Positions 31,753 to 41,021 of a stretch of 64,000 bases of DNA are shown piece after piece. Below the pieces are notes generated by a model. The model saw only the letters and a program-made list of their open reading frames with translations. It did not search any database and was not told where the DNA came from. The DNA comes from Hymenobacter polaris (GTDB lineage Bacteria; Bacteroidota; Bacteroidia; Cytophagales; Hymenobacteraceae): NCBI RefSeq assembly GCF_012927305.1, contig NZ_JABBGH010000002.1:1302001-1366000 (forward strand), written 5' to 3'. The position numbers and the translations under genes were made by a program. How positions within the stretch are numbered: position 1 is the stretch's first letter; every line of letters starts with the position of its first letter.

Positions 31753-33516
31753 ATGTTAAGGACGCACACCAACGGCGAGCTTCGCCAAGAAAATGTAGGT
31801 CAGACTGTTACGCTTGTGGGCTGGGTGCAGCGCACCCGCGACAAAGGTGGCATCCTGTGGGTTGACTTGCGCGACCGGTACGGCATCACGCAGCTAGCCC
31901 TCGAAGAAGGCGTAGAAAGCGACGCGGTGCGCGAGCAGGCCCGCGAGCTAGGCCGCGAATACGTGGTCAGTGTAACGGGCCGGGTAGCCGAGCGCTACTC
32001 CAAAAACCCGCACCTGCCCACCGGCGACATTGAGGTGCGCGTTGAGAAGCTGGAGGTCCTGAATCCGGCCAAGCTGCCGCCCTTTCTCATTGAGGATGAG
32101 ACGGATGGTGGTGACGACCTGCGCATGCGCTACCGCTACCTCGACCTGCGCCGCACGCCCGTGCGCAACAACCTACTGCTGCGCCACCGCATGGCCCAGG
32201 CCGTGCGCCGTTACCTCGACGGCCAAAACTTTATTGAAGTGGAAACCCCGGTGCTCATCAAGAGCACGCCCGAAGGTGCCCGCGATTTCGTGGTGCCCTC
32301 TCGCATGAACCCCGGCGAGTTTTACGCCCTGCCCCAATCGCCCCAGACGTTCAAGCAGTTGCTGATGGTGTCGGGCTTCGACCGCTACTTCCAGATTGTG
32401 AAGTGCTTCCGCGACGAAGACCTGCGCGCCGACCGCCAGCCCGAGTTCACCCAGATTGACTGCGAAATGGCCTTCGTGGAGCAGGAGGATATCCTCAACA
32501 CTTTCGAAGGCCTGGTGCGCTACCTCTTCAAGGAAATTAAGGGCCTAGACTTCCCCACCGTGCCGCGCATGGAGTACGCCGACGCCATGCGCTGGTATGG
32601 CAACGACAAGCCTGACGTGCGCTTCGAGATGAAGTTTGTGGAGCTGAACGAAGTAGTTAAAGGCCAAGGCTTTACGGTGTTTGATAACGCCGAGCTGGTA
32701 GTAGGCATCAACGCCTTCAACTGCGCCACTTACACCCGCAAGCAACTAGATGAGCTGACCAATTTTGTGAAAAAGCCGCAGCTCGGCGCTACCGGCCTCG
32801 TGTATGCCCGCGTAGAGCCCGATGGCAGCGTAAAATCGTCGGTCGATAAGTTTTACTCGCCCGAGGAGCTGCAGAAATGGAAGGCTGCCTTCAACGCCCA
32901 GCCCGGCGACTTGCTGCTCATCCTGGCCGGTCCAGCCGATAAAACCCGCAAGGCGCTCAGCGAGTTACGCCTCGAGATGGGCCAGCGCCTAGGCCTGCGC
33001 GACAAGGAAACCTTCGCCCCGCTGTGGGTAGTTAACTTCCCGCTGCTAGAGTACATCGAAGAAGAGGGGCGCTACTTCGCCATGCACCATCCCTTCACCT
33101 CGCCCAAACCCGAGGACGTGCATCTGCTCGACGACCCCGCCACCATCGGCCAGGCCCGCGCCAATGCCTACGACTTGGTAATCAATGGCGTAGAGGTAGG
33201 TGGCGGCTCCATTCGCATTCATGACCGGGCGGTGCAGGCCCGCATGTTCGCGCTCCTAGGGTTCTCGCCCGAAGAAGCCCAGGCCCAGTTTGGCTTCCTG
33301 CTCGATGCCTTCGAGTACGGCGCACCGCCCCACGGTGGCATCGCCTTCGGCTTTGACCGCCTGTGCTCGCTCTTCGGCGGTGCCGATAGCATCCGTGACT
33401 TCATCGCCTTCCCCAAAAACAACTCGGGCCGCGACGTGATGATTGATTCGCCCTCACCGATTTCGGGCAAGCAACTCACAGAGCTAAGTATTAAGACGGA
33501 TGTAGTAGCGAAGTAA
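31753..33516 (+). CDS. aspS: Aspartate--tRNA ligase
   Basis: 587 residues, standard for bacterial AspRS. N-terminal OB-fold ([26 protein letters not shown]), class II motif 2 ([27 protein letters not shown]), GAD insertion, and motif 3 ([15 protein letters not shown]). It charges tRNA-Asp in the cytoplasm. The start is at the right edge of the dyad element. It ends with a strong terminator and is convergent to nuoJ. Confidence 0.97.
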   Translation: MLRTHTNGELRQENVGQTVTLVGWVQRTRDKGGILWVDLRDRYGITQLALEEGVESDAVREQARELGREYVVSVTGRVAERYSKNPHLPTGDIEVRVEKLEVLNPAKLPPFLIEDETDGGDDLRMRYRYLDLRRTPVRNNLLLRHRMAQAVRRYLDGQNFIEVETPVLIKSTPEGARDFVVPSRMNPGEFYALPQSPQTFKQLLMVSGFDRYFQIVKCFRDEDLRADRQPEFTQIDCEMAFVEQEDILNTFEGLVRYLFKEIKGLDFPTVPRMEYADAMRWYGNDKPDVRFEMKFVELNEVVKGQGFTVFDNAELVVGINAFNCATYTRKQLDELTNFVKKPQLGATGLVYARVEPDGSVKSSVDKFYSPEELQKWKAAFNAQPGDLLLILAGPADKTRKALSELRLEMGQRLGLRDKETFAPLWVVNFPLLEYIEEEGRYFAMHHPFTSPKPEDVHLLDDPATIGQARANAYDLVINGVEVGGGSIRIHDRAVQARMFALLGFSPEEAQAQFGFLLDAFEYGAPPHGGIAFGFDRLCSLFGGADSIRDFIAFPKNNSGRDVMIDSPSPISGKQLTELSIKTDVVAK

Positions 33517-33535
33517 GCGTAGCTACCACTCGTAA

Positions 33536-33577
33536 AAACGAAAGCGGCGCCTGATGCATCAGGCGCCGCTTTCGTTT
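33536..33577. terminator. Bidirectional terminator between aspS and nuoJ
   Basis: A perfect 19-bp stem (AAACGAAAGCGGCGCCTGA and its complement) around TGCA, with A-rich and T-rich sides. It can end both aspS (+) and the nuo operon (-). Confidence 0.85.
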
Positions 33578-33591
33578 CTGTAGAAATCGGG

Positions 33592-34098
33592 TTAGAAATT
33601 CCGCTCGCCCGTTTCGCGCTTGCCTAACATGACCGAGCCCACTAGCGCCGTGAGCAGTAGGATGGAAGCTAACTCGAAGGGCAGCGAGTACTCTTTGAAC
33701 AGCACTAGCCCTAGGCGGTTGACCATGCCTACCTGCGAGTCGAAAGTGTCGGCGTTGTAGCCAGCGGGCTGCACGTTGTGCAGCGCTGCTACCATCACGA
33801 GTAGCAGCAAGCCTCCGGCAATGGCGGCTGAAATCTGAGCCAGCGCCGGCTTGTGCGGCTCGGTGTCCTCATTGAGGTTCAAGAACATAATCACGAACAG
33901 GAAGAGCACCATAATGGCTCCAGCGTACACGATGATGTTCACGGCGGCCAAGAACTGCGCGTTAAGCAGCAGGTAGTGGGCCGATAGAGTGAAGAACGTC
34001 AGGATGAGGAATAACACGCTGTGTACCGGGTTTTTAGCCAGCACCACCCCTAGGGCGCTCAGCAGTGCAACAAAGCAAAGAAAGAGAAAGAGGGACAT
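33592..34098 (-). CDS. nuoJ: NADH-quinone oxidoreductase subunit J
   Basis: 168 residues, five membrane helices. Signatures: LLSALGVVLAKNPVHSVLFLIL and VNIIVYAGAIMVLFLFVIMFLN, the helix-3 region of NuoJ. Part of the membrane arm of complex I. It is the last nuo gene here; a bidirectional terminator follows and nuoK is not present, unlike the usual J-K-L-M-N order. The spacer to nuoI carries the hairpin 34100-34167. Confidence 0.93.
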   Translation of the reverse strand: MSLFLFLCFVALLSALGVVLAKNPVHSVLFLILTFFTLSAHYLLLNAQFLAAVNIIVYAGAIMVLFLFVIMFLNLNEDTEPHKPALAQISAAIAGGLLLLVMVAALHNVQPAGYNADTFDSQVGMVNRLGLVLFKEYSLPFELASILLLTALVGSVMLGKRETGERNF

Positions 34099-34099
34099 G

Positions 34100-34167
34100 C
34101 TGTAGCGCGGACTTTTAGCCCGCGAGAGAGAATAAGTAAAGTAGCGGACTAAAAGCCCGCGCTACAG
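34100..34167. repeat. Palindrome in the nuoI-nuoJ spacer
   Basis: TGTAGCGCGGACTTTTAGCC pairs imperfectly with GGACTAAAAGCCCGCGCTACA around ~20 nt. Distinct from the GTCATGCTGAGC family. Confidence 0.7.
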
Positions 34168-34172
34168 AGTAG

Positions 34173-34745
34173 TTACGCCGTTTGCAGCTGCACTTTCAGC
34201 GAGCTGGCTTGCTCGGGCGTGAGCTGGATACCACGCTTGCTGCGTTTGTCGGGGTCGGCGGGCTCTACCAAGCGGTCTTTGCCGTAGATGAACTCGTCGC
34301 GCTCGTAGCGCGGCGGCGCCATTTTGTCGGCTTGCAGGTAAATAGCCGCCTTCGGGCAAGCCTCCTCACAGAGACCGCAGAATATGCAGCGCAGCATATT
34401 AATCTCGTAGCTAACGGCGTACTTCTCTTCGCGGTAAAGGTTCTGCTCGCCTTTCTTGCGCTCGCCGGCTACCATCGTAATGGCTTCGGCGGGGCAGGCC
34501 ACGGCGCACAGCCCGCAGGCCGTGCAACGCTCGCGGCCCTGTTCGTCGCGCTTCAGCACGTGCAAGCCACGGAAAACCGGCGAGAAGGGGCGCGTTTCTT
34601 CGGGGTAGCGAATGGTGGCCTTCTTCATGAAGAAGTGCCGCATCGTAATGCTCAAGCCCTGGAAAATAGCCGGCAGATAGGCGCGCTCAGCGAGCGTCAT
34701 CGGCTTCTTTTCTAGTACTTTAGCGCGTTTGCTCAGCGATTGCAT
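34173..34745 (-). CDS. nuoI: NADH-quinone oxidoreductase subunit I (2x[4Fe-4S])
   Basis: 190 residues. Two 4Fe-4S motifs, CTACGLCAVACP and CIFCGLCEEACP, match the N6a/N6b clusters of NuoI. The N-terminus (LSITMRHFFMKKATIRYPEE) is the amphipathic part that sits on the membrane arm. It passes electrons from NuoG towards NuoB. 14 bp after nuoH on the same strand. Confidence 0.96.
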   Translation of the reverse strand: MQSLSKRAKVLEKKPMTLAERAYLPAIFQGLSITMRHFFMKKATIRYPEETRPFSPVFRGLHVLKRDEQGRERCTACGLCAVACPAEAITMVAGERKKGEQNLYREEKYAVSYEINMLRCIFCGLCEEACPKAAIYLQADKMAPPRYERDEFIYGKDRLVEPADPDKRSKRGIQLTPEQASSLKVQLQTA

Positions 34746-34759
34746 AAGAAATAATCAAA

Positions 34760-35881
34760 TTAGCGCACGGCCATGCCCGAGGCCAGCCACCACTGCTTCA
34801 CCTCGGGAATAACCCCAGTGAAGATAAGGCCGCCCGTGAGCAGGATATTGAAGATGGCCAGCGGAATGAGGATGGTCCAGCCCAGGCGCATCAGCTGGTC
34901 GTAGCGGAAGCGCGGCAGCGTCCAACGCACCCACATGAAAAAGAAAATGAAGGCAAAAATCTTCAAGAAGAAGCCTACTGCGCCCAGAATGGAAATAATG
35001 TTCTGCGCCGCATCAACCGACATGCCGCGCGAGGTATGCAGCCACTCGCTCAACTCGTACTGAAACGGAAAATTGAACCCCCCGAAGTACAAGACGCTCA
35101 TCACGGCCGAGGCCACGAAGACGTTAATATATTCGGCGAACAGGTACAGGCCGAGCTTCATCGAACTATACTCGGTGTGGTAGCCGCCTACCAGCTCAGT
35201 TTCGCACTCGGGCAGGTCGAAGGGCGTGCGGTTGGTTTCGGCGAAGGCGCACACCAGGAAAATGATGAAGCCGAGGGGTTGCTTCACGATATTCCAGAAG
35301 TGCCATTCGCCGGGTACTGATTGCTGCAGCGTGATTTCGCGCAGCGAGAGCGTGCCCGACATCATCAGCACTGCAATGAGGGCCAGGCCCATTGCTAGCT
35401 CGTAGCTGATATTTTGGGAAGCGGCCCGGATGGCGCCCAGCAGCGAAAATTTGTTGTTAGAAGCCCAGCCGCCAATCATGATGCCGTATACCCCTAGTGC
35501 CACTACGCCAAATACATACAGCATGCCTACGTTAATTTCAATGCCTTGCAGCATTACCACCGTAGTGCCAAACTTGAGGAAGTTGCCGAATGGAATAACG
35601 GCCGACGACATTAACGCCGTGACCATGGCCAGGCAAGGGCCGAAAATAAACAGGGCTTTGTTGGCACCGCCGGGGAAGAATTCTTCCTTAGTGAACATCT
35701 TCACGGCATCGGCCAGGGGCTGCGCTAAGCCGTAGGGCCCTGCGCGGTCGGGCCCCACACGGTCTTGCAAGAAAGCCGCGATAACACGCTCGGCGTAAGT
35801 ACAATACGTAGCAATCAGCAGCGAGAGGCCGAATACTACCAGGATAACGAGGCCTTGCCAGCCTAGGGTTTCGAGAGCCAT
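34760..35881 (-). CDS. nuoH: NADH-quinone oxidoreductase subunit H
   Basis: 373 residues, eight helices. Signatures: ERVIAAFLQDRVGPDRAGPYGLAQPLADAVKMFTKE, FAETNRTPFDLPE-CETELVGGYHTEYSSMK, and a C-terminal WVRWTLPRFRYDQLMRLGW. It forms the quinone-binding site at the junction of the two arms. Complete length. Confidence 0.97.
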   Translation of the reverse strand: MALETLGWQGLVILVVFGLSLLIATYCTYAERVIAAFLQDRVGPDRAGPYGLAQPLADAVKMFTKEEFFPGGANKALFIFGPCLAMVTALMSSAVIPFGNFLKFGTTVVMLQGIEINVGMLYVFGVVALGVYGIMIGGWASNNKFSLLGAIRAASQNISYELAMGLALIAVLMMSGTLSLREITLQQSVPGEWHFWNIVKQPLGFIIFLVCAFAETNRTPFDLPECETELVGGYHTEYSSMKLGLYLFAEYINVFVASAVMSVLYFGGFNFPFQYELSEWLHTSRGMSVDAAQNIISILGAVGFFLKIFAFIFFFMWVRWTLPRFRYDQLMRLGWTILIPLAIFNILLTGGLIFTGVIPEVKQWWLASGMAVR

Positions 35882-35896
35882 TTATTATAATCGTAT

Positions 35897-35928
35897 GTCA
35901 TGCTGCGCTTGCCGAAGCGTGACGTTCT
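35897..35928. repeat. REP-like remnant in the nuoG-nuoH spacer
   Basis: GTCATGCTGCGCTTGCCG and GAAGCGTGACGTTCT are the outer parts of the REP-like family joined without the middle. A short stem GTCA...TGAC remains. Confidence 0.5.
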
Positions 35929-35933
35929 AGTAG

Positions 35934-36950
35934 TTATCCATTAAAGCCGCCCAACTTCAGCGGCGGGTTCTGCTCTAGCTCGCGCACGGTGCTTTCGGGT
36001 AGGTCGGCAATAATCTGGGCGTTGAGCACGGGCAGCTCATAGTGGTTGGCCGAGATAACCGACGAGCGGTCGATGTGGGCCGGGCCTTCCAGTATCCAGT
36101 CGGCCGTTTCCTTTCTCTCGAAGCGGCACTCATTGCAAATCCACTCCTTCACCTCGCCGTACTCGTCTTTGCGGGCCGTTACGCGCAGCACGTCCTTGCC
36201 TTTATACCAGAGCGTTACCTTGCCGCTGCACTTCTCGTGCGAGCAGTCGCGGTGGGCATTGACGGGCTTAGTAAACCACACGCGCGACTTAAAGCGCCAG
36301 GTTTTGTCAGTAAGTGCGCCCACCGGGCAGACGTCAATTACGTTGCCGATAAAGTCGTTATCGAGCGAATTTTCGATGTAAGTACCAATCTCGGCGGCGT
36401 CGCCGCGGCCCAGCACGCCGTGCACGCGGTTGTCGGTCACTTGGTTGGCCGTGTACACGCAGCGGTAGCACAGGATGCAGCGCGTCATGTGCAGCTGGAT
36501 GTAGGGGCCAATGTCGATTTTCTCGAACGTGCGGCGCTCCTCTTCATAGCGCGTGGTGCTCACGCCGTGCTCGAAGGCGAAGTTCTGCAAGTCGCACTCG
36601 CCGGCCTGGTCGCACACCGGGCAGTCAAGCGGGTGATTGATGAGCAGCATCTCCACAATGCCTTTGCGCACGTCGAGCACCTGCTGGTTGGTGGTGTTTT
36701 CCACCACCATCCCATCCTGCACCGGCGTGATGCACGAAGCCACCAGCTTGGGCATGGGACGCGGGTCTTTGGCTGAGCCGGCGGCCACCTTCACCAGGCA
36801 GGCCCGGCATTTGCCGCCGCTGCCTTTCAGGGGCGTGTAGTAGCACATGGCGGGCGGCACCACGCTACCCCCAATCTGCCGGGCTGCATTCAGGATGGTA
36901 GTGCCATCGGGCACTTCTACCTCAATTCCGTCGAAAGTTATTTTAGCCAT
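35934..36950 (-). CDS. nuoG: NADH-quinone oxidoreductase subunit G, short form
   Basis: 338 residues against about 700-900 for NuoG with its molybdopterin-type domain. Present: the [2Fe-2S] domain (CYYTPLKGSGGKCRACLVKV), the HxxxC/CxxC site (CPVCDQAGECDLQNF), and the 4Fe-4S sites (HMTRCILCYRCV; DVCPVGALTDK), then WRFKSRVWFT and a last Cys set (CSHEKCSG; CNECRFE). The large C-terminal domain is absent. I recall this as the normal form in many Bacteroidota, so it is not a truncation by mutation. It ends in a PPLKLGGFNG tail. Confidence 0.93.
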   Translation of the reverse strand: MAKITFDGIEVEVPDGTTILNAARQIGGSVVPPAMCYYTPLKGSGGKCRACLVKVAAGSAKDPRPMPKLVASCITPVQDGMVVENTTNQQVLDVRKGIVEMLLINHPLDCPVCDQAGECDLQNFAFEHGVSTTRYEEERRTFEKIDIGPYIQLHMTRCILCYRCVYTANQVTDNRVHGVLGRGDAAEIGTYIENSLDNDFIGNVIDVCPVGALTDKTWRFKSRVWFTKPVNAHRDCSHEKCSGKVTLWYKGKDVLRVTARKDEYGEVKEWICNECRFERKETADWILEGPAHIDRSSVISANHYELPVLNAQIIADLPESTVRELEQNPPLKLGGFNG

Positions 36951-36964
36951 TAGTTAGATAACTA

Positions 36965-37056
36965 AGAACGTCCTGCTGAGCTTGCCAAAGCATCTCTACC
37001 GTGCCGTTCGGGTGTCGTTCTGCCAAGATGCTTCGGTAAGCTCAGCAGGACGTTCT
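36965..37056. repeat. REP-like element in the nuoF-nuoG spacer
   Basis: AGAACGTCCTGCTGAGCTTG pairs with CAAGCTCAGCAGGACGTTCT allowing a mismatch; the inner parts also match the GAAGCATCTCTACC family core imperfectly. Confidence 0.75.
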
Positions 37057-37066
37057 AAATTCAAAA

Positions 37067-38404
37067 CTACGCTAGCACCAGATTGCCACGGTAAGCGGCG
37101 CCCGGCGCGGTAGCCTCCTTGGGGTGCGTCACGTGCCACTCAAACTCGTCGCGGAAGTGGCGCACGGCGGCGGCTACCGGCCAGGCAGCTGCCTCCCCTA
37201 GGGGGCAAATAGTATTGCCCTCAATCTGCTTGGCCACGCTCACAATCAGGTCGATGTCGTGCATCGAGCCGTGGCCGTGCTCCAGGCGGTGCAATACTTT
37301 TTCGAGCCAGCCGGTGCCTTCGCGGCAAGGCGAGCACTGCCCGCAGCTTTCGTGGTGGTAGAAGCGCGAGAAATTCCAGGTGTTCTTCACGATGCACGTC
37401 GTTTCATCCATCGCAATAAAGCCCCCTGAGCCCAGCATAGTACCCGTCACGAAGCCCCCATCGCTAAGCGACTCGTAGGTCATCAGGCGGTTTTCGCCCG
37501 CGGCAGTCTTGAGGATTAGCTCCTTCGGTAAAATCGGCACCGATGAGCCCCCGGCTACTACCGCCTTTAGCTCCCGGCCTTTCCAGATGCCGCCGCAGTA
37601 TTCGTCGGAGTAAATAAACTCCTCTACCGGCACGCCCAACTCCAACTCGTAGATGCCGGGTTTATTGAGGTGGCCGCAAGCCGAGAACAGCTTGGTGCCC
37701 GTGCTTTTGCCTACGCCAATCTTGGCGTACTCATCCCCCCCTAGGTTGAGGATGGGCACCACGGCCGCGATGCTTTCTACATTATTAACCACCGTGGGGC
37801 GGGCGTACAGGCCCTGCACAGCCGGAAACGGCGGCTTGTTGCGCGGGTTGCCGCGCTTGCCTTCCAATGATTCCAGCAGGGCCGTTTCTTCGCCGCAGAT
37901 GTAGGCGCCGCCACCCGGATGCACGTGTAAGTCCAGCGAGTAGCCCGAGCCTTGAATATTCTCGCCCAAGAAACCGTTGGCGTACGCCTCGGCAATTGCC
38001 TTTTCCAGAATGCGCAGCACGTACAGCAACTCGCCGCGGATGTAAATGTAGCTCGTGCGCGCCCCTAGGGCATAGCTGCCGGCAATCATGCCCTCAATGA
38101 GCAGGTGCGGCAGCTTCGACATCAGGTAGCGGTCCTTGAAGGTGCCCGGCTCGCTTTCGTCGGCGTTGCACACCAGGTAGCGCGGCACACCCTCGGGCTT
38201 GGCCAGGAAGCTCCACTTCATGCCAGTGGGGAAGCCCGCGCCGCCGCGCCCACGCAGGCCCGACTTCTTTACTTCCTCTACCACTTCTTCGGGCATCATT
38301 TTCAGCGCCTTCTCCACGGCGCGGTAGCCCCCGTGCTGGCGATACACCTTGAAGGTTTCGATGCCTTCAACGTTGACGTGTTCAGTTAATAGCTTGCGTC
38401 CCAT
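37067..38404 (-). CDS. nuoF: NADH-quinone oxidoreductase subunit F
   Basis: 445 residues. NADH/FMN site motifs GRGGAGFPTGMKW and GAYICGEETALLESLEGKRG, and the N3 [4Fe-4S] ligands in ESCGQCSPCREGTGW plus a later Cys (NTICPLGEA). It oxidises NADH at the tip of complex I. Complete length. Confidence 0.97.
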   Translation of the reverse strand: MGRKLLTEHVNVEGIETFKVYRQHGGYRAVEKALKMMPEEVVEEVKKSGLRGRGGAGFPTGMKWSFLAKPEGVPRYLVCNADESEPGTFKDRYLMSKLPHLLIEGMIAGSYALGARTSYIYIRGELLYVLRILEKAIAEAYANGFLGENIQGSGYSLDLHVHPGGGAYICGEETALLESLEGKRGNPRNKPPFPAVQGLYARPTVVNNVESIAAVVPILNLGGDEYAKIGVGKSTGTKLFSACGHLNKPGIYELELGVPVEEFIYSDEYCGGIWKGRELKAVVAGGSSVPILPKELILKTAAGENRLMTYESLSDGGFVTGTMLGSGGFIAMDETTCIVKNTWNFSRFYHHESCGQCSPCREGTGWLEKVLHRLEHGHGSMHDIDLIVSVAKQIEGNTICPLGEAAAWPVAAAVRHFRDEFEWHVTHPKEATAPGAAYRGNLVLA

Positions 38405-38416
38405 AGTATTCGCTAT

Positions 38417-38986
38417 CTAATTGTTTTGCAAGGAAGTCGGCAGCCCGTTCTCCTCCCACGGCAGGATGGGGCGGTGCACCATGCCGCGCAACTCGCGTAG
38501 CATGGCATCCACTGCCTCGGGCGTGTCGAGCGACTCGTAGTACTGCTCGCGCACCTGCACCACCGGCGCAAAGCCGCAAGCCGCCAGGCACTCTACTTCC
38601 TTAAGGGTGAAGTTGCCATCGGGCGAGTTACCGCCTACTTTGGCACCCGTTAGGCGCTCCAACTGGGCCGTCAGCTCGTCAGAGCCGCGCAGCATGCAGG
38701 GGCCGGTGCGGCAGATTTCAATCACGTGCTTGCCCACCGGCTTGAGGTTGAACATAGTGTAGAATGTGCTCACCTCATATACCTCAATAGGCTTGAGGTC
38801 CAGCACTTCGGCCACCAGGTCCTGCACCTCGGGGCTTACCCAGCCGCCAAACTCGGCCTGGGCAATGTGTAGCACCGGCAGCAAGGCCGACTTACGGCGG
38901 TCGTCGGGATAATGCGTGAGCAGGCGCTTAATTTCAGCTTGGGCGGCGGGCGAAAATTGCGGCTTGGCAGCGGTAGTCGGCTCCAT
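38417..38986 (-). CDS. nuoE: NADH-quinone oxidoreductase subunit E
   Basis: 189 residues. The [2Fe-2S] N1a ligands are visible: CRTGPCMLRG and CLAACGFAP. Thioredoxin-like fold typical of NuoE (YEVSTFYTMFNLKPVGKHVIEI). It works with NuoF. The extra C-terminal ~20 residues (MVHRPILPWEENG) are beyond the core fold. 12 bp before nuoF. Confidence 0.96.
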   Translation of the reverse strand: MEPTTAAKPQFSPAAQAEIKRLLTHYPDDRRKSALLPVLHIAQAEFGGWVSPEVQDLVAEVLDLKPIEVYEVSTFYTMFNLKPVGKHVIEICRTGPCMLRGSDELTAQLERLTGAKVGGNSPDGNFTLKEVECLAACGFAPVVQVREQYYESLDTPEAVDAMLRELRGMVHRPILPWEENGLPTSLQNN

Positions 38987-39007
38987 AGGTTTCTTAAGCG
39001 GCGGGGG

Positions 39008-40270
39008 CTAGGCGTCCAACTCGCCGGCAATCACGTTCATCGAACTCAAAATAACAATCGCATCTGAGAGGCTGGTGCCCACTACCATTTCGGGGTAAGC
39101 CTGGTAGTAGATGAAGCACGGCCGGCGGAAGTGCAGACGGTAGGGCGTGCGCCCACCGTCTGAAACCAGATAAAAGCCCAACTCGCCGTTGCCGCCCTCT
39201 ACCGAGTGGTAGACCTCGCCCACTGGGGCTTCAATCTCACCCATGATGATTTTGAAGTGGTAGATAAGCGCCTCCATGTTCTTATACACGGCCTGCTTGG
39301 GGGGCAGGTAATAGTGCGGCGCATCGGCGTGGAAAGGGCCCTCGGGCAGGTTGTCTAGCGCCTGGTTGATGATGCGCAGGCTCTGCCAGATTTCCTCGTT
39401 GCGCACGATAAATCGGTCGTAGGTATCGCCGTTGGTGCCCACCGGAATATCAAACTCGAAATCCTCATACGAGGAGTAGGGGTTCATCACCCGCACGTCG
39501 TAGTCCACGCCCGCCGCCCGCAGGTTGGGGCCAGTGAAGCCGTAGTTGAGCGCCCGCTCGGCCGAGATGGGCCCCACGTTGCTGATGCGGTCCATGAAAA
39601 TGCGGTTGCGCGTGAACATAGACTCAAACTCGCGCATCACGGCCGGAAACTCCTTGAGCCACTTGCGCAGTTTTTGCAGCGCCACGGGCGAGAAGTCGCG
39701 CTCCATACCGCCCACGCGGCCCATGTTGGTAGTCAGGCGCGAGCCGCACACCTCCTCGTAAATCTCGTAAATCTTCTCGCGTTCTTGGAACACGTAGAGG
39801 AAGCCGGTGAAAGCGCCCGTATCCACTCCCAGAATGGAATTGCAGATGAGGTGGTCAGCAATGCGGGCCAGCTCCATCATAATCACGCGCATGTACTGGG
39901 CTCTTTTGGGCACCTGTACCCCTAGGAGCTTCTCCACCGTCATGTGCCAGCCCATGTTGTTAATGGGGCTGGAGCAGTAGTTCATGCGGTCCGTCAGCGG
40001 TGTAATTTGGTAGAATGGCCGCCGCTCGGCAATCTTCTCAAATGCCCGGTGGATGTAGCCAATCGTGGACACACCCGAAATAATCCGTTCGCCATCCATT
40101 TGCAGGATGTTTTGGAAGATACCGTGCGTGGCCGGGTGCGTGGGCCCTAGGTTGAGGGTCGTTAGCTCCTGCGAGAAGTCGTTGAGGGTGGGCACCAACT
40201 GCCCGCCCTGCTGCTCGCGGGCTTCTTCGATAATCTTGTGGGTGCCAGCTAGGGCGTCATTCACTGCCAT
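39008..40270 (-). CDS. nuoD: NADH-quinone oxidoreductase subunit D
   Basis: 420 residues. Motifs: LNLGPTHPATHGIFQNILQMDGERI, YCSSPINNMGWHM, GGMERDFSP. The His and Tyr side of the quinone site is in GPTHPATHG. It forms the quinone chamber with NuoB. Full length, 21 bp before nuoE. Confidence 0.97.
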   Translation of the reverse strand: MAVNDALAGTHKIIEEAREQQGGQLVPTLNDFSQELTTLNLGPTHPATHGIFQNILQMDGERIISGVSTIGYIHRAFEKIAERRPFYQITPLTDRMNYCSSPINNMGWHMTVEKLLGVQVPKRAQYMRVIMMELARIADHLICNSILGVDTGAFTGFLYVFQEREKIYEIYEEVCGSRLTTNMGRVGGMERDFSPVALQKLRKWLKEFPAVMREFESMFTRNRIFMDRISNVGPISAERALNYGFTGPNLRAAGVDYDVRVMNPYSSYEDFEFDIPVGTNGDTYDRFIVRNEEIWQSLRIINQALDNLPEGPFHADAPHYYLPPKQAVYKNMEALIYHFKIIMGEIEAPVGEVYHSVEGGNGELGFYLVSDGGRTPYRLHFRRPCFIYYQAYPEMVVGTSLSDAIVILSSMNVIAGELDA

Positions 40271-40272
40271 GG

Positions 40273-40377
40273 TTTCAGAGCTTAGAACCTAGAACTTAGA
40301 GCTTAGATTTTGATATGAAAAAAATGGAAAGCCAGAACCTATTCTACGTTCTAAGCTTGCCCTTCTAAGCTCTGAAA
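40273..40377. repeat. Hairpin in the nuoC-nuoD spacer with internal AGCTTAGA repeats
   Basis: TTTCAGAGCTTAGAA (left) and TTCTAAGCTCTGAAA (right) pair across the spacer and abut the nuoC stop. Between them several copies of CTTAGA / CTAGAA occur. A third palindrome type within the operon. Confidence 0.65.
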
Positions 40378-40378
40378 A

Positions 40379-40948
40379 CTACCGTCCGAAGAACAAGTCC
40401 GTTTTGTCCTCGCGGGTGCCGTCTTCTAGGGGGTATTCTTTACGCATGGGATGGTAGTCCATATCCTCTACGTTCAGAATTCGAATCAAATTGGGGTGGC
40501 CGGGGAAGATAACGCCGTAAAAATCATAGGCCTCGCGCTCCATCCAGTTAGCGGTAGCGTACAGGTCGGTGATGGTAGGCACCACCGGGTCGGCGATGGG
40601 AAAGAAAATCTTGATGCGCAGCCGGATATTATGCACCAGGCTGTGCAGGTGGTATATCATCCCAAGCTCCTGGTTCAGGTTCTCGGGGTAGTGAATCCCG
40701 CACATCGTGGTCAGGAAGTGAAACATCAACTCCTGGTCTTGCTGCAAGCCAGCTATGATGTTGTGAATATGCTCGCGCTTGGTCGTTACCGTTAGCAAAC
40801 CGTAGGGCTCGGCTACCTCCGTAAAGGTGGCTTCACCAAACAGCTTGTGCAGCAGGGCCAGTACCTGCGCATTTTGCTGCGCGGTAGGGTCCTGGGTGGC
40901 AGCCTCGGCCTGGGCTACGGGCGATTCTTCTTTGGTGGGGTCAGCCAT
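40379..40948 (-). CDS. nuoC: NADH-quinone oxidoreductase subunit C
   Basis: 189 residues from ATG 40948 (MADPTKEESPVAQAEAATQ). A ~25-residue Ala/Gln-rich tail precedes the 30-kDa subunit domain: LTVTTKREHIHNIIAGLQ, FHFLTTMCGIHYPENLNQ, ANWMEREAYDFYGVIFPGHPNL, then MRKEYPLEDG. Separate from nuoD, unlike the fused enterobacterial NuoCD. Complete. Confidence 0.96.
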   Translation of the reverse strand: MADPTKEESPVAQAEAATQDPTAQQNAQVLALLHKLFGEATFTEVAEPYGLLTVTTKREHIHNIIAGLQQDQELMFHFLTTMCGIHYPENLNQELGMIYHLHSLVHNIRLRIKIFFPIADPVVPTITDLYATANWMEREAYDFYGVIFPGHPNLIRILNVEDMDYHPMRKEYPLEDGTREDKTDLFFGR

Positions 40949-40958
40949 TATTCTTATC

Positions 40959-41016
40959 AAAAAAGGCGGTCAGGCTTCATCTGGCGTACGCTTGCCGAAG
41001 CATGACCGCCTTTTTT
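40959..41016. terminator. Terminator-like hairpin between nuoB and nuoC
   Basis: AAAAAAGGCGGTCA pairs with TGACCGCCTTTTTT around ~30 nt that keep a piece of the REP-like family (GCTTGCCGAAGC). Both strands show a T run, so it should attenuate nuo transcription after nuoB, within the operon. Confidence 0.7.
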
Positions 41017-41021
41017 GCTTG

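Noticed and set aside
35934-36950. Truncated nuoG pseudogene
   Set aside because: All cluster-binding segments are intact and I recall short NuoG proteins as normal in Bacteroidota.
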